Source: WLJO01 sp945889085
GTDB taxonomy: Bacteria > Actinomycetota > Acidimicrobiia > Acidimicrobiales > Ilumatobacteraceae
Length of the DNA: 64,000 bases
Direction: 5' to 3'
NCBI GenBank assembly: GCA_945889085.1
Contig: CAMDBM010000001.1
Coordinates: 62,001-126,000, forward strand
The notes beneath the pieces are model-generated. The model did not search any database and was not told the DNA's origin. It saw only the letters and a list, made by a program, of their open reading frames with translations. Numbering within the stretch: position 1 is the stretch's first letter; each line of letters begins with the position of its first letter. The translations under genes and the position numbers were made by a program. Shown one piece after another: positions 9,311 to 18,470 of this stretch.

Positions 9311-12300
9311 GTGAGCAAACAGCCCTACCTCGATGCAGTCCGTGAGCGGGTTGTTGTGTTTGACGGAGCCTTCGGCACGTACGTGCAGGGGCTTGACCTC
9401 ACGGCCGACGACTTCGGGGGTGCAAGCCTCGAGGGCTGCAACGAGATGCTCGCCCTCACGAGACCGGACGTGATCGCCGACATGCACCACGCCTTCTACG
9501 AGGTCGGTGTGGACGCTGTCGAGACAGCAACCTTCGGGTCGTTCTCCCTCGTGCTCAAGGAGTACGACATCGCCGATCAGGCCTACGAGATGAGCCGCTC
9601 GGCGGCGCGTATCGCCCGCGACGTCTCCGACGAGTGGGAGGCCCGCGACGGCCGGCCGCGATATGTCGCCGGCTCGATCGGCCCGGGCACCAAACTGCCC
9701 AGCCTCGGGCACATCGCCTTCACCGTGCTGCGCGATTCGTACGTGGAACAGGCCAGCGCGCTCCTTGACGGCGGTGTGGACCTGTTCCTCATCGAGACCT
9801 CGATGGACCTGCTGCAGGTGAAGGCCGCAATGATCGGCTGCCGCCGCGCGATGGCACTTGCCGGTCGACCCGTCCCCATCCAGGTCCAGGTCACCATCGA
9901 GACGACGGGTCGCATGCTCGTCGGGTCCGAGATCGGGGCCGCCGTCGCCACCCTCGGCGCGATGAAGCCCGACGTGCTCGGCATCAACTGCGCCACCGGC
10001 CCCGGCGAGATGCAGGAGCACGTGCGTTACCTGTCGCAGTACAGCCCGGTGCCGATCAGCGTGATGCCCAACGCCGGGCTCCCGTCGGTGGTTGACGGTC
10101 GGACCCACTACGACCTCACACCCGAGGGGCTCGCCCAGTACCACCTGCGCCACGTTGCCGAGCTAGGTGTCAGCGTGGTGGGCGGCTGCTGCGGCACCAC
10201 CCCCGCCCACCTGAAGGCAGTCGTGGATGCCGTGCGCAACGTCGCCCCAGCGGAGCGCCACCCGCAGTTCGAGCCGAGCGTGTCGTCCATCTACTCCCCC
10301 GTCACGATCGCCCAGGAAAACTCGTTCCTCATCATCGGAGAGCGCACGAACGCCAACGGCTCGAAGGCGTTCCGTGACGCGATGCTGGCCGGCGACATCG
10401 ACACGTGCGCCAAGATCGCCGTCGAACAGGTGCGGGAAGGCGCCCACGTGCTCGACGTGTGCGTGGACTACGTCGGGCGCGACGGCACCGAGGACATGCA
10501 TGACCTCGCGGCTCGCTTCGCGACGAGCGCCAGCGTCCCGCTCGTCCTCGACTCCACCGAACCACAGGTGATGGAGGCAGCCCTCTTCCATGCAGGCGGG
10601 CGATGCATCCTCAACTCGGCGAACCTCGAGGACGGTGAGCACGAGGGATCCCGTCTGGACCGCGTGATGTCGCTAGCCGCCGAGCACGGTGCAGCGGTGA
10701 TCTGCCTGCTGATCGACGAGCGTGGTCAGGCGCGCGACGTCGAGTGGAAAATGGAGGTTGCGCACCGGATCCACCGGATCGCCACCGAGCGATACGGGTT
10801 GTCCGCGGTTGACCTCATCTTCGATCCGCTCACCTTCCCGGTGTCCACGGGCGACGACGACCTGCGGCGCGATGCGCTGCACACCATCGAGGCCATTCGC
10901 CGCATCAAGGCCGAGATCCCCGGGGCGTTCACGGTGCTCGGCGTTTCCAACGTGTCGTTCGGCCTGAACCCGGCGGCGCGCCAGGTGCTCAACAGCGTGT
11001 TCCTCCACGAGTGCGTCGTGGCCGGCCTCGATGCCGCCATCGTGCATGCCGGCAAGATCCTCCCGCTGAACCGGATCCCCGACGAACAGCGCTCGATTGC
11101 GCTCGACCTCGTGCACGACCGGCGGCGGCCCGGGTACGACCCCCTGCTCACACTCCTCGACGTGTTCGCAGACGCGAAGTCGGTGCGGGCCGAGAAGCAG
11201 GACCGAAGCGGTTGGCCGGTGGACGAGCGGCTCAAGCACCGGATCATCGACGGTGACCGTGACGGTCTCGGGGCTGATCTCGACGAGGCCCTCGCATCGG
11301 GCACGAGCGCGCTCTCGGTGCTCAACGACGTCCTCCTCGAGGGCATGAAGGTGGTGGGCGAGCTGTTCGGCTCCGGCCAGATGCAGCTGCCGTTCGTGCT
11401 GCAGTCTGCCGAGACGATGAAGACCGCCGTGGCCCACCTCGAGCCGCACATGGAGCGCACGGGCGGCTCCACGTCCAAGGGCACCATCGTGTTGGCCACG
11501 GTAAAGGGAGACGTGCACGACATCGGCAAGAACCTTGTCGACATCATCCTCACCAACAACGGATATTCGGTCCACAACCTCGGCATCAAGATCGGCATCA
11601 GCGACATGGTCGCGAAGGTGAGCGAGACGATCGCCGACGCGATCGGGATGAGCGGCCTGCTCGTGAAGAGCACGCTCATCATGCGGGAAAATCTGGAGGA
11701 GCTGAACCGTCTGGGTCTCTCCGACATCCCGGTGCTCCTCGGCGGCGCTGCACTGACGCGGACGTACGTCGAGAAGGACCTGCGGGGGGTGTACGACGGC
11801 CGGGTGTTCTACGGGCGGGACGCTTTCGAGGGCCTGAGCACCATGGACCGCCTGATGTCCATGAAACGGAGCGGGGACTGGGACCCGGATTTCGGCAGAG
11901 TACCCAGCGGTCGAAACCTCCCCCAGCGCCGCAGCGAGCGGGTGCGGGACCCATCCATCGCGCTTCCGCTGCGCTCGCCCGACGTCGTTGCGGACAACCC
12001 GGTGTTCCACCCACCCTTCATCGGCTCGCGGATCGTCAAGGGCCTCCCGATCGACGAGATCGCCACCTACATCAACGAGACCGCTCTGTTCCGTAACCAG
12101 TGGGGGTTCCGCCCCGAGGCCGGCGAGACCGACGAGGACTTCAAGTCCCGAATCCGCCCGATGCTGCGCGAGCGCCTCGCTGCGGCGAAGGCGTCGGGGG
12201 TGCTCGTGCCGCAGGTCGTGTACGGCTACTTCCCGGCGAACGGCGACGGTGACAACCTCATCATCTGGACCGACGAGTCCCGTACGGCTGAGGCGTGCCG

Positions 12301-12808
12301 CTTCCACTATCCCCGCCAGGGGGAGCCCCCGTACCTCTGCATCGCAGACTTCTTCCGCCCGATCGGCGACGGGCCCACGCCGGACAACGCCGACTACGCG
12401 GCCTTCCACATCGTGACCATGGGTGAGCGCATCAGCGAGGAGGCCGCCCACCTCTTCGCCGCGAATGAGTACCAGGAGTACTTGTTCGCCCATGGGCTCG
12501 GCGTGGAGATGGCCGAGGCACTGGCGGAGTTCTGGCACCGCCGGATCCGCGAGGAGTGGGGCTTTGCGGCCGAGGATGGGCCGAGCCTTGCCGGGCTGTT
12601 CCGCCAGCAATACCGCAGCGGGCGCTACTCGTGGGGTTATCCGGCCTGCCCGGATCTCGAGGACAACGCGACCGTGGCCGAATTGCTCGGTGCCGACCGG
12701 ATCGGCATCGTGGTAGACGAGGAAACTGGTTGGCAGTACCAGCCCGAGCAGACCACCTCGGCGATCGTCTGCCACCACCCGAAGGCCAAGTACTTCGTCG
12801 CCAAGTAA
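9311..12808 (+). CDS. metH: Cobalamin-dependent methionine synthase (MetH)
   Basis: Transfers the methyl group of 5-methyltetrahydrofolate to homocysteine through methylcobalamin. The 1165-residue protein has all modules. The homocysteine domain (about 1-310) has zinc ligands in GINCATGPGEM and VGGCCGTTPAHL. The pterin domain follows (about 325-590), with IIGERTNANGSKAF. Next is the B12 module (about 640-870), with cap motif MQLPFVLQSAETMK and cobalt-ligand motif GDVHDIGKNLV. The C-terminal activation domain has SWGYPACPDLEDN. GTG at 9311 is chosen because similarity begins there; the open frame upstream overlaps the divergent pduO gene. No cobalamin riboswitch is visible in the 77-bp gap. 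Confidence 0.95.
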   Translation: MSKQPYLDAVRERVVVFDGAFGTYVQGLDLTADDFGGASLEGCNEMLALTRPDVIADMHHAFYEVGVDAVETATFGSFSLVLKEYDIADQAYEMSRSAARIARDVSDEWEARDGRPRYVAGSIGPGTKLPSLGHIAFTVLRDSYVEQASALLDGGVDLFLIETSMDLLQVKAAMIGCRRAMALAGRPVPIQVQVTIETTGRMLVGSEIGAAVATLGAMKPDVLGINCATGPGEMQEHVRYLSQYSPVPISVMPNAGLPSVVDGRTHYDLTPEGLAQYHLRHVAELGVSVVGGCCGTTPAHLKAVVDAVRNVAPAERHPQFEPSVSSIYSPVTIAQENSFLIIGERTNANGSKAFRDAMLAGDIDTCAKIAVEQVREGAHVLDVCVDYVGRDGTEDMHDLAARFATSASVPLVLDSTEPQVMEAALFHAGGRCILNSANLEDGEHEGSRLDRVMSLAAEHGAAVICLLIDERGQARDVEWKMEVAHRIHRIATERYGLSAVDLIFDPLTFPVSTGDDDLRRDALHTIEAIRRIKAEIPGAFTVLGVSNVSFGLNPAARQVLNSVFLHECVVAGLDAAIVHAGKILPLNRIPDEQRSIALDLVHDRRRPGYDPLLTLLDVFADAKSVRAEKQDRSGWPVDERLKHRIIDGDRDGLGADLDEALASGTSALSVLNDVLLEGMKVVGELFGSGQMQLPFVLQSAETMKTAVAHLEPHMERTGGSTSKGTIVLATVKGDVHDIGKNLVDIILTNNGYSVHNLGIKIGISDMVAKVSETIADAIGMSGLLVKSTLIMRENLEELNRLGLSDIPVLLGGAALTRTYVEKDLRGVYDGRVFYGRDAFEGLSTMDRLMSMKRSGDWDPDFGRVPSGRNLPQRRSERVRDPSIALPLRSPDVVADNPVFHPPFIGSRIVKGLPIDEIATYINETALFRNQWGFRPEAGETDEDFKSRIRPMLRERLAAAKASGVLVPQVVYGYFPANGDGDNLIIWTDESRTAEACRFHYPRQGEPPYLCIADFFRPIGDGPTPDNADYAAFHIVTMGERISEEAAHLFAANEYQEYLFAHGLGVEMAEALAEFWHRRIREEWGFAAEDGPSLAGLFRQQYRSGRYSWGYPACPDLEDNATVAELLGADRIGIVVDEETGWQYQPEQTTSAIVCHHPKAKYFVAK

Positions 12809-12839
12809 CCCTGTCACACCCCTTTGGGACACTGCGGAC

Positions 12840-13112
12840 ATGAAGCAGCAAGCACCCAGTCACGCATCATCCCGACCCGAATCAGCCGAGCAGCCAACCA
12901 CGTCCGCCCAGACGCAGCCCGCGCTGCCGGGCTTGCCCTCCGTCGACAGTCGGTTCCGTATCAACGAGCGCACGAGGCGCATCGGCCTTGCCGGTGTTGC
13001 CCACGCCCGCGCCGTGCTCGCCGAACAGGCCGCACGGCGTGAGGCCCGGGAGGCGGAACGGGCCTCGGACCGCACCGCACCCAACCGGCAGAGCCAACAG
13101 CGCGCTGCCTAG
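12840..13112 (+). CDS. Small basic hypothetical protein
   Basis: A 90-residue frame beginning 31 bp after metH. The centre (SVDSRFRINERTRRIGLAG) is Arg-rich and followed by an Ala/Arg-rich predicted helix. The N-terminus is Ser/Pro/Gln-rich and likely disordered. No family was recognised and there is no clear ribosome-binding site. The position between metH and a convergent gene, with a hairpin at the stop codon, favours a real gene. Confidence 0.5.
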   Translation: MKQQAPSHASSRPESAEQPTTSAQTQPALPGLPSVDSRFRINERTRRIGLAGVAHARAVLAEQAARREAREAERASDRTAPNRQSQQRAA

Positions 13113-13129
13113 CCGGCACTCAGCCGGCT
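13111..13129. terminator. Hairpin between convergent genes
   Basis: AGCCGGC-actca-GCCGGCT forms a perfect 7-bp stem with a 5-base loop. It spans the stop of the small plus-strand gene and the stop of the minus-strand LLM oxidoreductase. There is no T-run; it may be a U-less bidirectional terminator. Confidence 0.45.
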
Positions 13130-14097
13130 GACGGCGCCAGACTGCGCACAGCATCCCAGAAGTTCAGATCCGGGTCGAGTGGCTGGATCGCCAGCGAACT
13201 GGTGGTTACGCCGTTGTCGAAGTAGCGCTGGATCTGCGCCCGGCACTGGGCCGGGGAGCCGTGCACGATCAATTCGTCCACAACCGAATCGGGGATCGCG
13301 GCGAGTGCCGCCTTGCGGTCGCCGGCCTTCCATGCGTCCCACATGCCCTGCAGCTGCGGGCCCCGCCCGAGCCATTCGTGGAACGCGGCGTATACCGGCA
13401 CGTTGAGATACGCAGCAATTGCGAAGCGACCCGCGGCCCTCACCACCTCGGCGTTCTCGCTCGGGCACACGAAGATGCGACAGACAATCTCTTTGTCTTC
13501 GCCGGTCTCGTTGACCACCGAGGCCACACGCTTCACGTCGTCGGCCGACAGCCAGTTGATGATCGTGCCGTCGGCCTCGCGCGCTGCGAGTCGCAGCATG
13601 CCCTCGCGCAACGCCGCCACCAGGATCTTCGGCGGCTGCTCGGGGCGCACGTTCAGCTTGAACCCATTGATCTCAAACGTGTCGTACGACTTGGAGACCT
13701 TCTCGCCCGACAGTGCGTCCTTGAGGAACCGGACCATGTCGCGGACCTTCTTGTAGGGCTCCACGAACGGCACACCGTTCCAGCGCTCGACGATCACGTT
13801 GCTCGACGAGCCGAGCCCGAGCGCAAAGCGGCCCGGGGCGGCGTCGGCAAGGGTTGCGGCACACTGGGCCATACAGGCCGGTGCGCGGGTGAACGCCGGG
13901 ACGATTGCCGTGCCGAGCCGCAGACGGGGCTCCCACGCGGCGGCCATCGCCAGCGGTGTGAAGGCATCCATGCCGTCGGCCTCGGCGGACCAGATGTCGG
14001 TGTACCCGAGATCCGCGAGTTCCTCCAGCTTCTGGCGCTGTGCGTGCAGGTGTCCCGGAAGGGGCACGGTCATCCCTGGGCGCTTGGGCAACGTCAT
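13120..14097 (-). CDS. LLM-class oxidoreductase, probably F420-dependent
   Basis: A 325-residue TIM-barrel protein of the luciferase-like monooxygenase superfamily. Features typical of the actinobacterial F420 branch are LADLGYTDIWSAEADGMDAF, LGTAIVPAFTRAPACMAQ, GRFALGLGSSSNVIVERWNG and PKILVAALREGMLRLA. The substrate is unknown. Its ATGA start overlaps the end of the upstream thioesterase gene by 4 bp, so they form a coupled pair, perhaps acting on a CoA-linked intermediate. FMN use cannot be excluded by sequence alone. Confidence 0.85.
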   Translation of the reverse strand: MTLPKRPGMTVPLPGHLHAQRQKLEELADLGYTDIWSAEADGMDAFTPLAMAAAWEPRLRLGTAIVPAFTRAPACMAQCAATLADAAPGRFALGLGSSSNVIVERWNGVPFVEPYKKVRDMVRFLKDALSGEKVSKSYDTFEINGFKLNVRPEQPPKILVAALREGMLRLAAREADGTIINWLSADDVKRVASVVNETGEDKEIVCRIFVCPSENAEVVRAAGRFAIAAYLNVPVYAAFHEWLGRGPQLQGMWDAWKAGDRKAALAAIPDSVVDELIVHGSPAQCRAQIQRYFDNGVTTSSLAIQPLDPDLNFWDAVRSLAPSAG

Positions 14098-14942
14098 GAC
14101 TGATTCTCCTGGTGTTCTACGGGTTCAAGACTGCGGTCCTGTGGATTGTCCCAGAAACGCACTACACAACTTTGTCCGGCGACGGCGAGCAACGTGCCGT
14201 CCTCCGCGTACATATTGACCGAGCCGTGGGCAAACCCGCGCTCCGCCACCTGAATATGGATGTCGAGCAGCACCCATTCCGTGGGAACCGTGCAGCCGAA
14301 CCGCATCGTGTTGTCGAGGCTGCTGCCGCCACCGACGATGCCGAGCGCCTGGCCCGTGCCGAGGAACATGAAGTCCCCGAGGATCGACAGCATCGCTGCG
14401 TCGAGCATCCCGACGTACTCCGGCACCCGCACCCACACGCGGGTATTGCCGTCGCCGGGAACGGTGCCGTCGAGGGTTTCCCACGGACGGAACTTGACCG
14501 GGCGCTGTTCCACCCGCCCGCTCAGCGACTCGTCTTGATCGAGCCGGATCCGCACCCGGGACTCCGACGGGCGGGGCACGGACGGCATCGCGACAAACTG
14601 ACCGGAGTGGGGAAAACTTCGGTCCCCGAGGGCAGCGCTCACGACCAGAATGCGGCGATCCCCCACCCGCAGGACTGCCTGACCCTGTGTGACCTGATTA
14701 CCGACGACAGAGAGTTCCACATCGATTTCCACCGCGTCCCCCGGGCCGACCAAGGTCAGGAACTGCCCCGTGGTCCAGATACAGCGACGACCCGAAGCAG
14801 CCTCAAGCGCAGCGACGCCGGCAGCGATACCGACCCCGCCGAACAGCGAATTACGACCGCTGCACAGACCCGGCGTGACGGGCAGCACCCATCGTGTGGG
14901 GCTCTCCGTTGACTTGAGTCCGAGGAAACTGCGACCGTCCAT
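14094..14942 (-). CDS. Double-hotdog acyl-CoA thioesterase family protein
   Basis: A 282-residue protein with two hotdog-like halves. The first contains GRNSLFGGVGIAAGVAALEA and ASGRRCIWTTGQFLTLVGPG. The second contains SSLDNTMRFGCTVPTEWVLL and GFAHGSVNMYAEDGTLLAVA, where the Asp of SLDN matches the TesB-type catalytic Asp. It probably cleaves acyl-CoA; the acyl chain is unknown. It is upstream of, and coupled to, the LLM oxidoreductase, and divergent from the MFS transporter with 45 bp between starts. Confidence 0.78.
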   Translation of the reverse strand: MDGRSFLGLKSTESPTRWVLPVTPGLCSGRNSLFGGVGIAAGVAALEAASGRRCIWTTGQFLTLVGPGDAVEIDVELSVVGNQVTQGQAVLRVGDRRILVVSAALGDRSFPHSGQFVAMPSVPRPSESRVRIRLDQDESLSGRVEQRPVKFRPWETLDGTVPGDGNTRVWVRVPEYVGMLDAAMLSILGDFMFLGTGQALGIVGGGSSLDNTMRFGCTVPTEWVLLDIHIQVAERGFAHGSVNMYAEDGTLLAVAGQSCVVRFWDNPQDRSLEPVEHQENQS

Positions 14943-14987
14943 GGCGCAGGCGACTCTAGAGGGACCACACGGCTAGCGTCGCCCCGG

Positions 14988-16331
14988 ATGGCGCGCTTGA
15001 AGGTGGACAGGCTGGCGATCGGCCTGTTCCTCGCCGTGTCGGCCACGGCCTTCGAGACCCTGGCCGTCGGCACGATGCTGCCGACGATCGCAGAGGAGTT
15101 CGACGGCGACCGCCTGTACGGCGCGACGTTCGTCGTGTACATGCTCGCGAATCTCATCTCGCTCGTCGCAGCGGGTGAACGGGCAGACCGAACGGGTCTG
15201 CGCCGTCCGTTCCTCTTCGGTGCCGCATCGTTTGCCGTCGGGCTGCTCGTGGCGGGGACGGCGAACTCGATGTGGATGCTCCTCATCGGGCGTGCGATGC
15301 AGGGCGCCGGCTCCGGGATCTTTGTCTCCCTCTCGTTCGTAGCGGTGCGCCGCGCCTACTCCGATGAGCGCCAGGCAGCGATGTACGCGCTGATCTCCAC
15401 CGGATGGGTACTGCCCTCACTGATCTCGCCCTTCGTTGCCGGATGGATCACCTCGACCGTCGGGTGGCGTTGGGTATTCATCGGAATGCTCCCGCTCGCC
15501 GGGATCGTGGTACTGCTCGCCGTACCGCAACTCGTTGTTGTCGACTCCCAGTCGCAACTGGCCGACGAACGGGCGCCTTCACGCATCCCGCTGGCGATAG
15601 CCATCGCTGCCGGCATCGGGTTAATGACAGCAGCGTCCTACTCATCCCGATGGTGGCTGGTTACCTCGCTCGGGCTCATCGGCGTGGTCATCGTCGTTGC
15701 TTCGCTCCGGCGCCTGATGCCTCCCGGTCTGCTCACCGCCCACCCCGGCCGGCCCGCCGCCATCGCCGCCCGCATCTGTGCGATGGCGGCCTTCAACGGC
15801 GCGGACTTCTTCATTCCCCTTGCTGCCCGGCGGATCCACGGCGCGTCGCCGACGGTGCAGGGGGCAACAATCCTCGGGGCCGCAGTCGGGTGGAACCTCG
15901 GTCAGTGGTTTGCCGTGCGGGCAGGGGATCGAATCGGGTTCCACCGCATGGTTCCGGCCGGATTCGTCGTGCTCGCCGCCGGGACCGCCTCGTCGATTGC
16001 GGTGCTCAGCAGTGGCACGCCCCTCTGGGTCACCTTCATCACGTGGAGCATCGGCGGCCTTGGCATGGGCGTCCTCTTCAACCCGACTTCCCAGATCGGT
16101 ATGGGCTCATCGAGTTCGGAGGCGGCAGGGCTTGCCTCCACACAACTGAGCGTTGCGGACGTCTTCGGCTTCTCCGTCATGGCGGCTGTTGGGGGTGCGC
16201 TGGTGTCCTTCGCCGATCAGACCTCGCTCAGCCTGCGTACGGCGCTGGGGTCGGCGTTCGTACTGGCCACCGTCGTGGCGCTCGCCGGTGCGTTTGCGGG
16301 CAGACGAATTCGCCCCGCTGTGAGCGCTTGA
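14988..16331 (+). CDS. Major facilitator superfamily transporter
   Basis: A 447-residue polytopic membrane protein with about 12-14 hydrophobic segments. The loop after the second helix (AGERADRTGLRRPFLFG) is the MFS motif A region. The N-terminal TVGTMLPTIAEEF-like stretch (AVGTMLPTIAEEFDGD) and LIGRAMQGAGSGIFV resemble drug:H+ antiporters of the DHA2 type. Likely an exporter; the substrate is unknown. It shares a short divergent promoter region with the thioesterase/LLM pair. It ends 3 bp before the stop of the convergent membrane gene. Confidence 0.85.
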   Translation: MARLKVDRLAIGLFLAVSATAFETLAVGTMLPTIAEEFDGDRLYGATFVVYMLANLISLVAAGERADRTGLRRPFLFGAASFAVGLLVAGTANSMWMLLIGRAMQGAGSGIFVSLSFVAVRRAYSDERQAAMYALISTGWVLPSLISPFVAGWITSTVGWRWVFIGMLPLAGIVVLLAVPQLVVVDSQSQLADERAPSRIPLAIAIAAGIGLMTAASYSSRWWLVTSLGLIGVVIVVASLRRLMPPGLLTAHPGRPAAIAARICAMAAFNGADFFIPLAARRIHGASPTVQGATILGAAVGWNLGQWFAVRAGDRIGFHRMVPAGFVVLAAGTASSIAVLSSGTPLWVTFITWSIGGLGMGVLFNPTSQIGMGSSSSEAAGLASTQLSVADVFGFSVMAAVGGALVSFADQTSLSLRTALGSAFVLATVVALAGAFAGRRIRPAVSA

Positions 16332-16334
16332 GCA

Positions 16335-17216
16335 TCAGGAAGCAAGCACGGCACGGGCCACGAGGTCCATACCAAACGACGTGAGGATCGCGAGGTACAG
16401 CAGTCCGGTGGCGGCCATCACGGCCGAGTAGTACCGCTCGCGGAGGGCGAGTTGTGTGACGACGACGAGAGCGATCGTGGCGACCGTGCATGCCAGCCAC
16501 ATCCATCCGAGCGTGCCGTTCCATCCGTCGTCCACGGTTCCCTTGATGACGCTGATCATCCCGGTCGGGAGCAGCATCACGGCAACCTCAAAGGGCCACA
16601 GGTACACCAGCGACGAGACGATCTCGTTGAGGAGGCGACGCGGCAGGCCGGGCTGCACGAGGTACCAGTGGCCGAGCAGCATGGCATCGGTGATCGCGCC
16701 GAGGAACGCTGCCCCCACCAGAGTGCGGGACACCGCCACCACGTCGTTGCCGCCCGCAGCCATCCCTGCCGCGATCAGCCCGATCAGGCCAACGAGGGGA
16801 ACCGCCAGATCCCATCGTGGGTCGAACTCGGGGCCGCCGGACGGGCTGTCATCGCTCGGCTTGTTGCGCTCGATGCCGGTCTGGGCGGCGATTGCCTCCG
16901 TGCGACGGTCATGCTCGGCCTGCTGGCCCGACACCCCGGCGCGCTTGCGGCGCACGGACGATGCGAGCCCGGCGAAGGCGGTGAGGGCGACGAGGGCGGA
17001 CGACACTTCCCGCACGGGAACCCGCCCGTAGCGAAGCCCGGTCACAACTGCGCCGACGGCCATCAGGCCGTACACACCCCGGAGCAACCAGCCGTAGCCG
17101 AGACCGACCTCGCGGTGACGGGTGGTGTACCAGCAGAACAGCATCCCGCCGCTCGCCCACTGCAGGAGCACGGTTGCGGCGTCAAGACGGATCACGGCTA
17201 TCGAGGGTACCGGCAC
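16335..17216 (-). CDS. Uncharacterised integral membrane protein (about 8 TM)
   Basis: A 293-residue protein with about eight hydrophobic segments. A charged cytoplasmic-looking loop (about residues 85-130, Arg/Asp/Ser-rich) separates helices 1-3 from 4-8. Helix 5 carries a His at its end (LLGHWYLVQPGLPRRL) and helix 6 begins near YLWPFEVAVMLLP. The polar residues suggest possible ligand or cofactor binding, but no family was identified. GTG at 17216 is assumed; GTG at 17196 would remove seven residues. It is divergent from the lipoprotein gene. Confidence 0.7.
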   Translation of the reverse strand: MPVPSIAVIRLDAATVLLQWASGGMLFCWYTTRHREVGLGYGWLLRGVYGLMAVGAVVTGLRYGRVPVREVSSALVALTAFAGLASSVRRKRAGVSGQQAEHDRRTEAIAAQTGIERNKPSDDSPSGGPEFDPRWDLAVPLVGLIGLIAAGMAAGGNDVVAVSRTLVGAAFLGAITDAMLLGHWYLVQPGLPRRLLNEIVSSLVYLWPFEVAVMLLPTGMISVIKGTVDDGWNGTLGWMWLACTVATIALVVVTQLALRERYYSAVMAATGLLYLAILTSFGMDLVARAVLAS

Positions 17217-17233
17217 CGGTACGCTCGGACCCC

Positions 17234-17932
17234 GTGCGAACTTCGGCCCGATCCCTCCTGGCCGCTCTCGGCATTCTGACGGTCAGCATCTCCATGCTCT
17301 CGGCGTGTTTCACGGGCGAACGGGCCACCGTGGACACCTCGGAAACCATGCCGTCGCCGGTCAGCACCACCCTGGAAGCCCCGGACACCACGATCCCACC
17401 CGGCGCGCCGAAGACTGCCGCTGCGCTCGCTTCCCTCTTCGGTGCGCCGGCGAAGGGACCCGAGACGGCCACGTTCGAGATCCGCCCTACCGATCAGGCT
17501 GAGACCGTTACGGCTGTGGTCACACGGGACGCCACGCGGACCGTTGTCAGCATCCGGGACGTCCAGTTCCGCTCCGGCGCCGCTGGACCCTCCACGTGCC
17601 GCCAGCAGACCGACGTGTGCACCCCAGGGTTCAATTCACAGCCGCTCAGCGATCTCGGTATCACGGCGCAGTTTTGGGGACCATCGGTGCGTCAGGAACT
17701 GCGCTCGCCCACGCTGGCGGCCCGGATCGGTCCAGTGACCACCACCGACACGACCATCGCTGGGCAGGTCGCCGTCTGCATCGACGTGCCGGGGCCGGAC
17801 CTCACCGTTCGCTACTGCGCACTGCCCACGGGCATGCTCGCAAGCAAGAGCACGGCTCGCGTTGCGATTGAGCTCGTTGCGTACTCCGACACCTTCGACG
17901 AGCAGCTCTGGGCCAAGTTCCCGGGGAACTGA
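17234..17932 (+). CDS. Predicted lipoprotein, function unknown
   Basis: A 232-residue protein with a type II signal peptide: basic N-terminus, hydrophobic core and lipobox LSAC, with the lipidated Cys near residue 22. A Thr/Ser/Pro-rich linker follows, then a globular part with four or more Cys (PSTCRQQTDVCTPGF and VAVCIDVPG, RYCALPTG). GTG at 17234 places the signal sequence correctly. It probably sits on the outer face of the cytoplasmic membrane. It lies 28 bp upstream of the PH-domain gene and is probably co-transcribed with it. Confidence 0.75.
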   Translation: MRTSARSLLAALGILTVSISMLSACFTGERATVDTSETMPSPVSTTLEAPDTTIPPGAPKTAAALASLFGAPAKGPETATFEIRPTDQAETVTAVVTRDATRTVVSIRDVQFRSGAAGPSTCRQQTDVCTPGFNSQPLSDLGITAQFWGPSVRQELRSPTLAARIGPVTTTDTTIAGQVAVCIDVPGPDLTVRYCALPTGMLASKSTARVAIELVAYSDTFDEQLWAKFPGN

Positions 17933-17960
17933 TCCCCACGGCAGCGCACCAGGTCCCACG

Positions 17961-18470
17961 ATGAGCACGAACCGAGCCTCAAACCCGGGGTCTCTCACGC
18001 TGTCCGGGCACCGGCCGTGGTCCGGGTTGTGGTTCGGTGTCGCCGCCATGGGCGCAGCCTCGGGACTCGTGATGGTGACCGGTGGCGCCTGGGCGGGCTG
18101 GTTCCTCGTGATCGTCTTCCTCCCCTCAGCCATCGTGCTCGGCATGTCGCTGCGCCCACAGGCGAACGAACTGCTGCTGGACGAGCATGGCTACACCGTG
18201 AGGTCAACGTTCAGGTCGAACATCGTGGCGTGGAGCGACGTCGAGCGCATCGGCACGATTGAGGGCGTCAGGGAGCGACGGGTGGCGATCCAGATGGCGC
18301 CGCACATCGTCGCTGCGGACCCCGATGCCGCAGCGATTGCGCAGGCGATGGACGGCTATCACCGCACACTGCCGATGTCGTATGCCATCGATGCCGAGGA
18401 ATTGGCGGCACTCATGCGCTCGTACGCAGGCCTCGACGGGAATCAGACCTCGAGCACCACGAGCGAATGA
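17961..18470 (+). CDS. Small membrane protein with bacterial PH-like domain
   Basis: A 169-residue protein with two adjacent transmembrane helices (about residues 20-60). They are followed by a domain resembling bacterial pleckstrin-homology folds: LLDEHGYTVRSTFRSNIVAW then SDVERIGTIEG. Function is unknown. The last 28 bp overlap the 3' end of the convergent M24 peptidase gene. Confidence 0.65.
   Translation: MSTNRASNPGSLTLSGHRPWSGLWFGVAAMGAASGLVMVTGGAWAGWFLVIVFLPSAIVLGMSLRPQANELLLDEHGYTVRSTFRSNIVAWSDVERIGTIEGVRERRVAIQMAPHIVAADPDAAAIAQAMDGYHRTLPMSYAIDAEELAALMRSYAGLDGNQTSSTTSE

Noticed and set aside
10673..12841. 722-codon minus-strand open frame opposite metH
   Set aside because: Antisense shadow. 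The plus strand encodes a full MetH with all motifs, and the opposite frame has no recognisable domain and biased composition.
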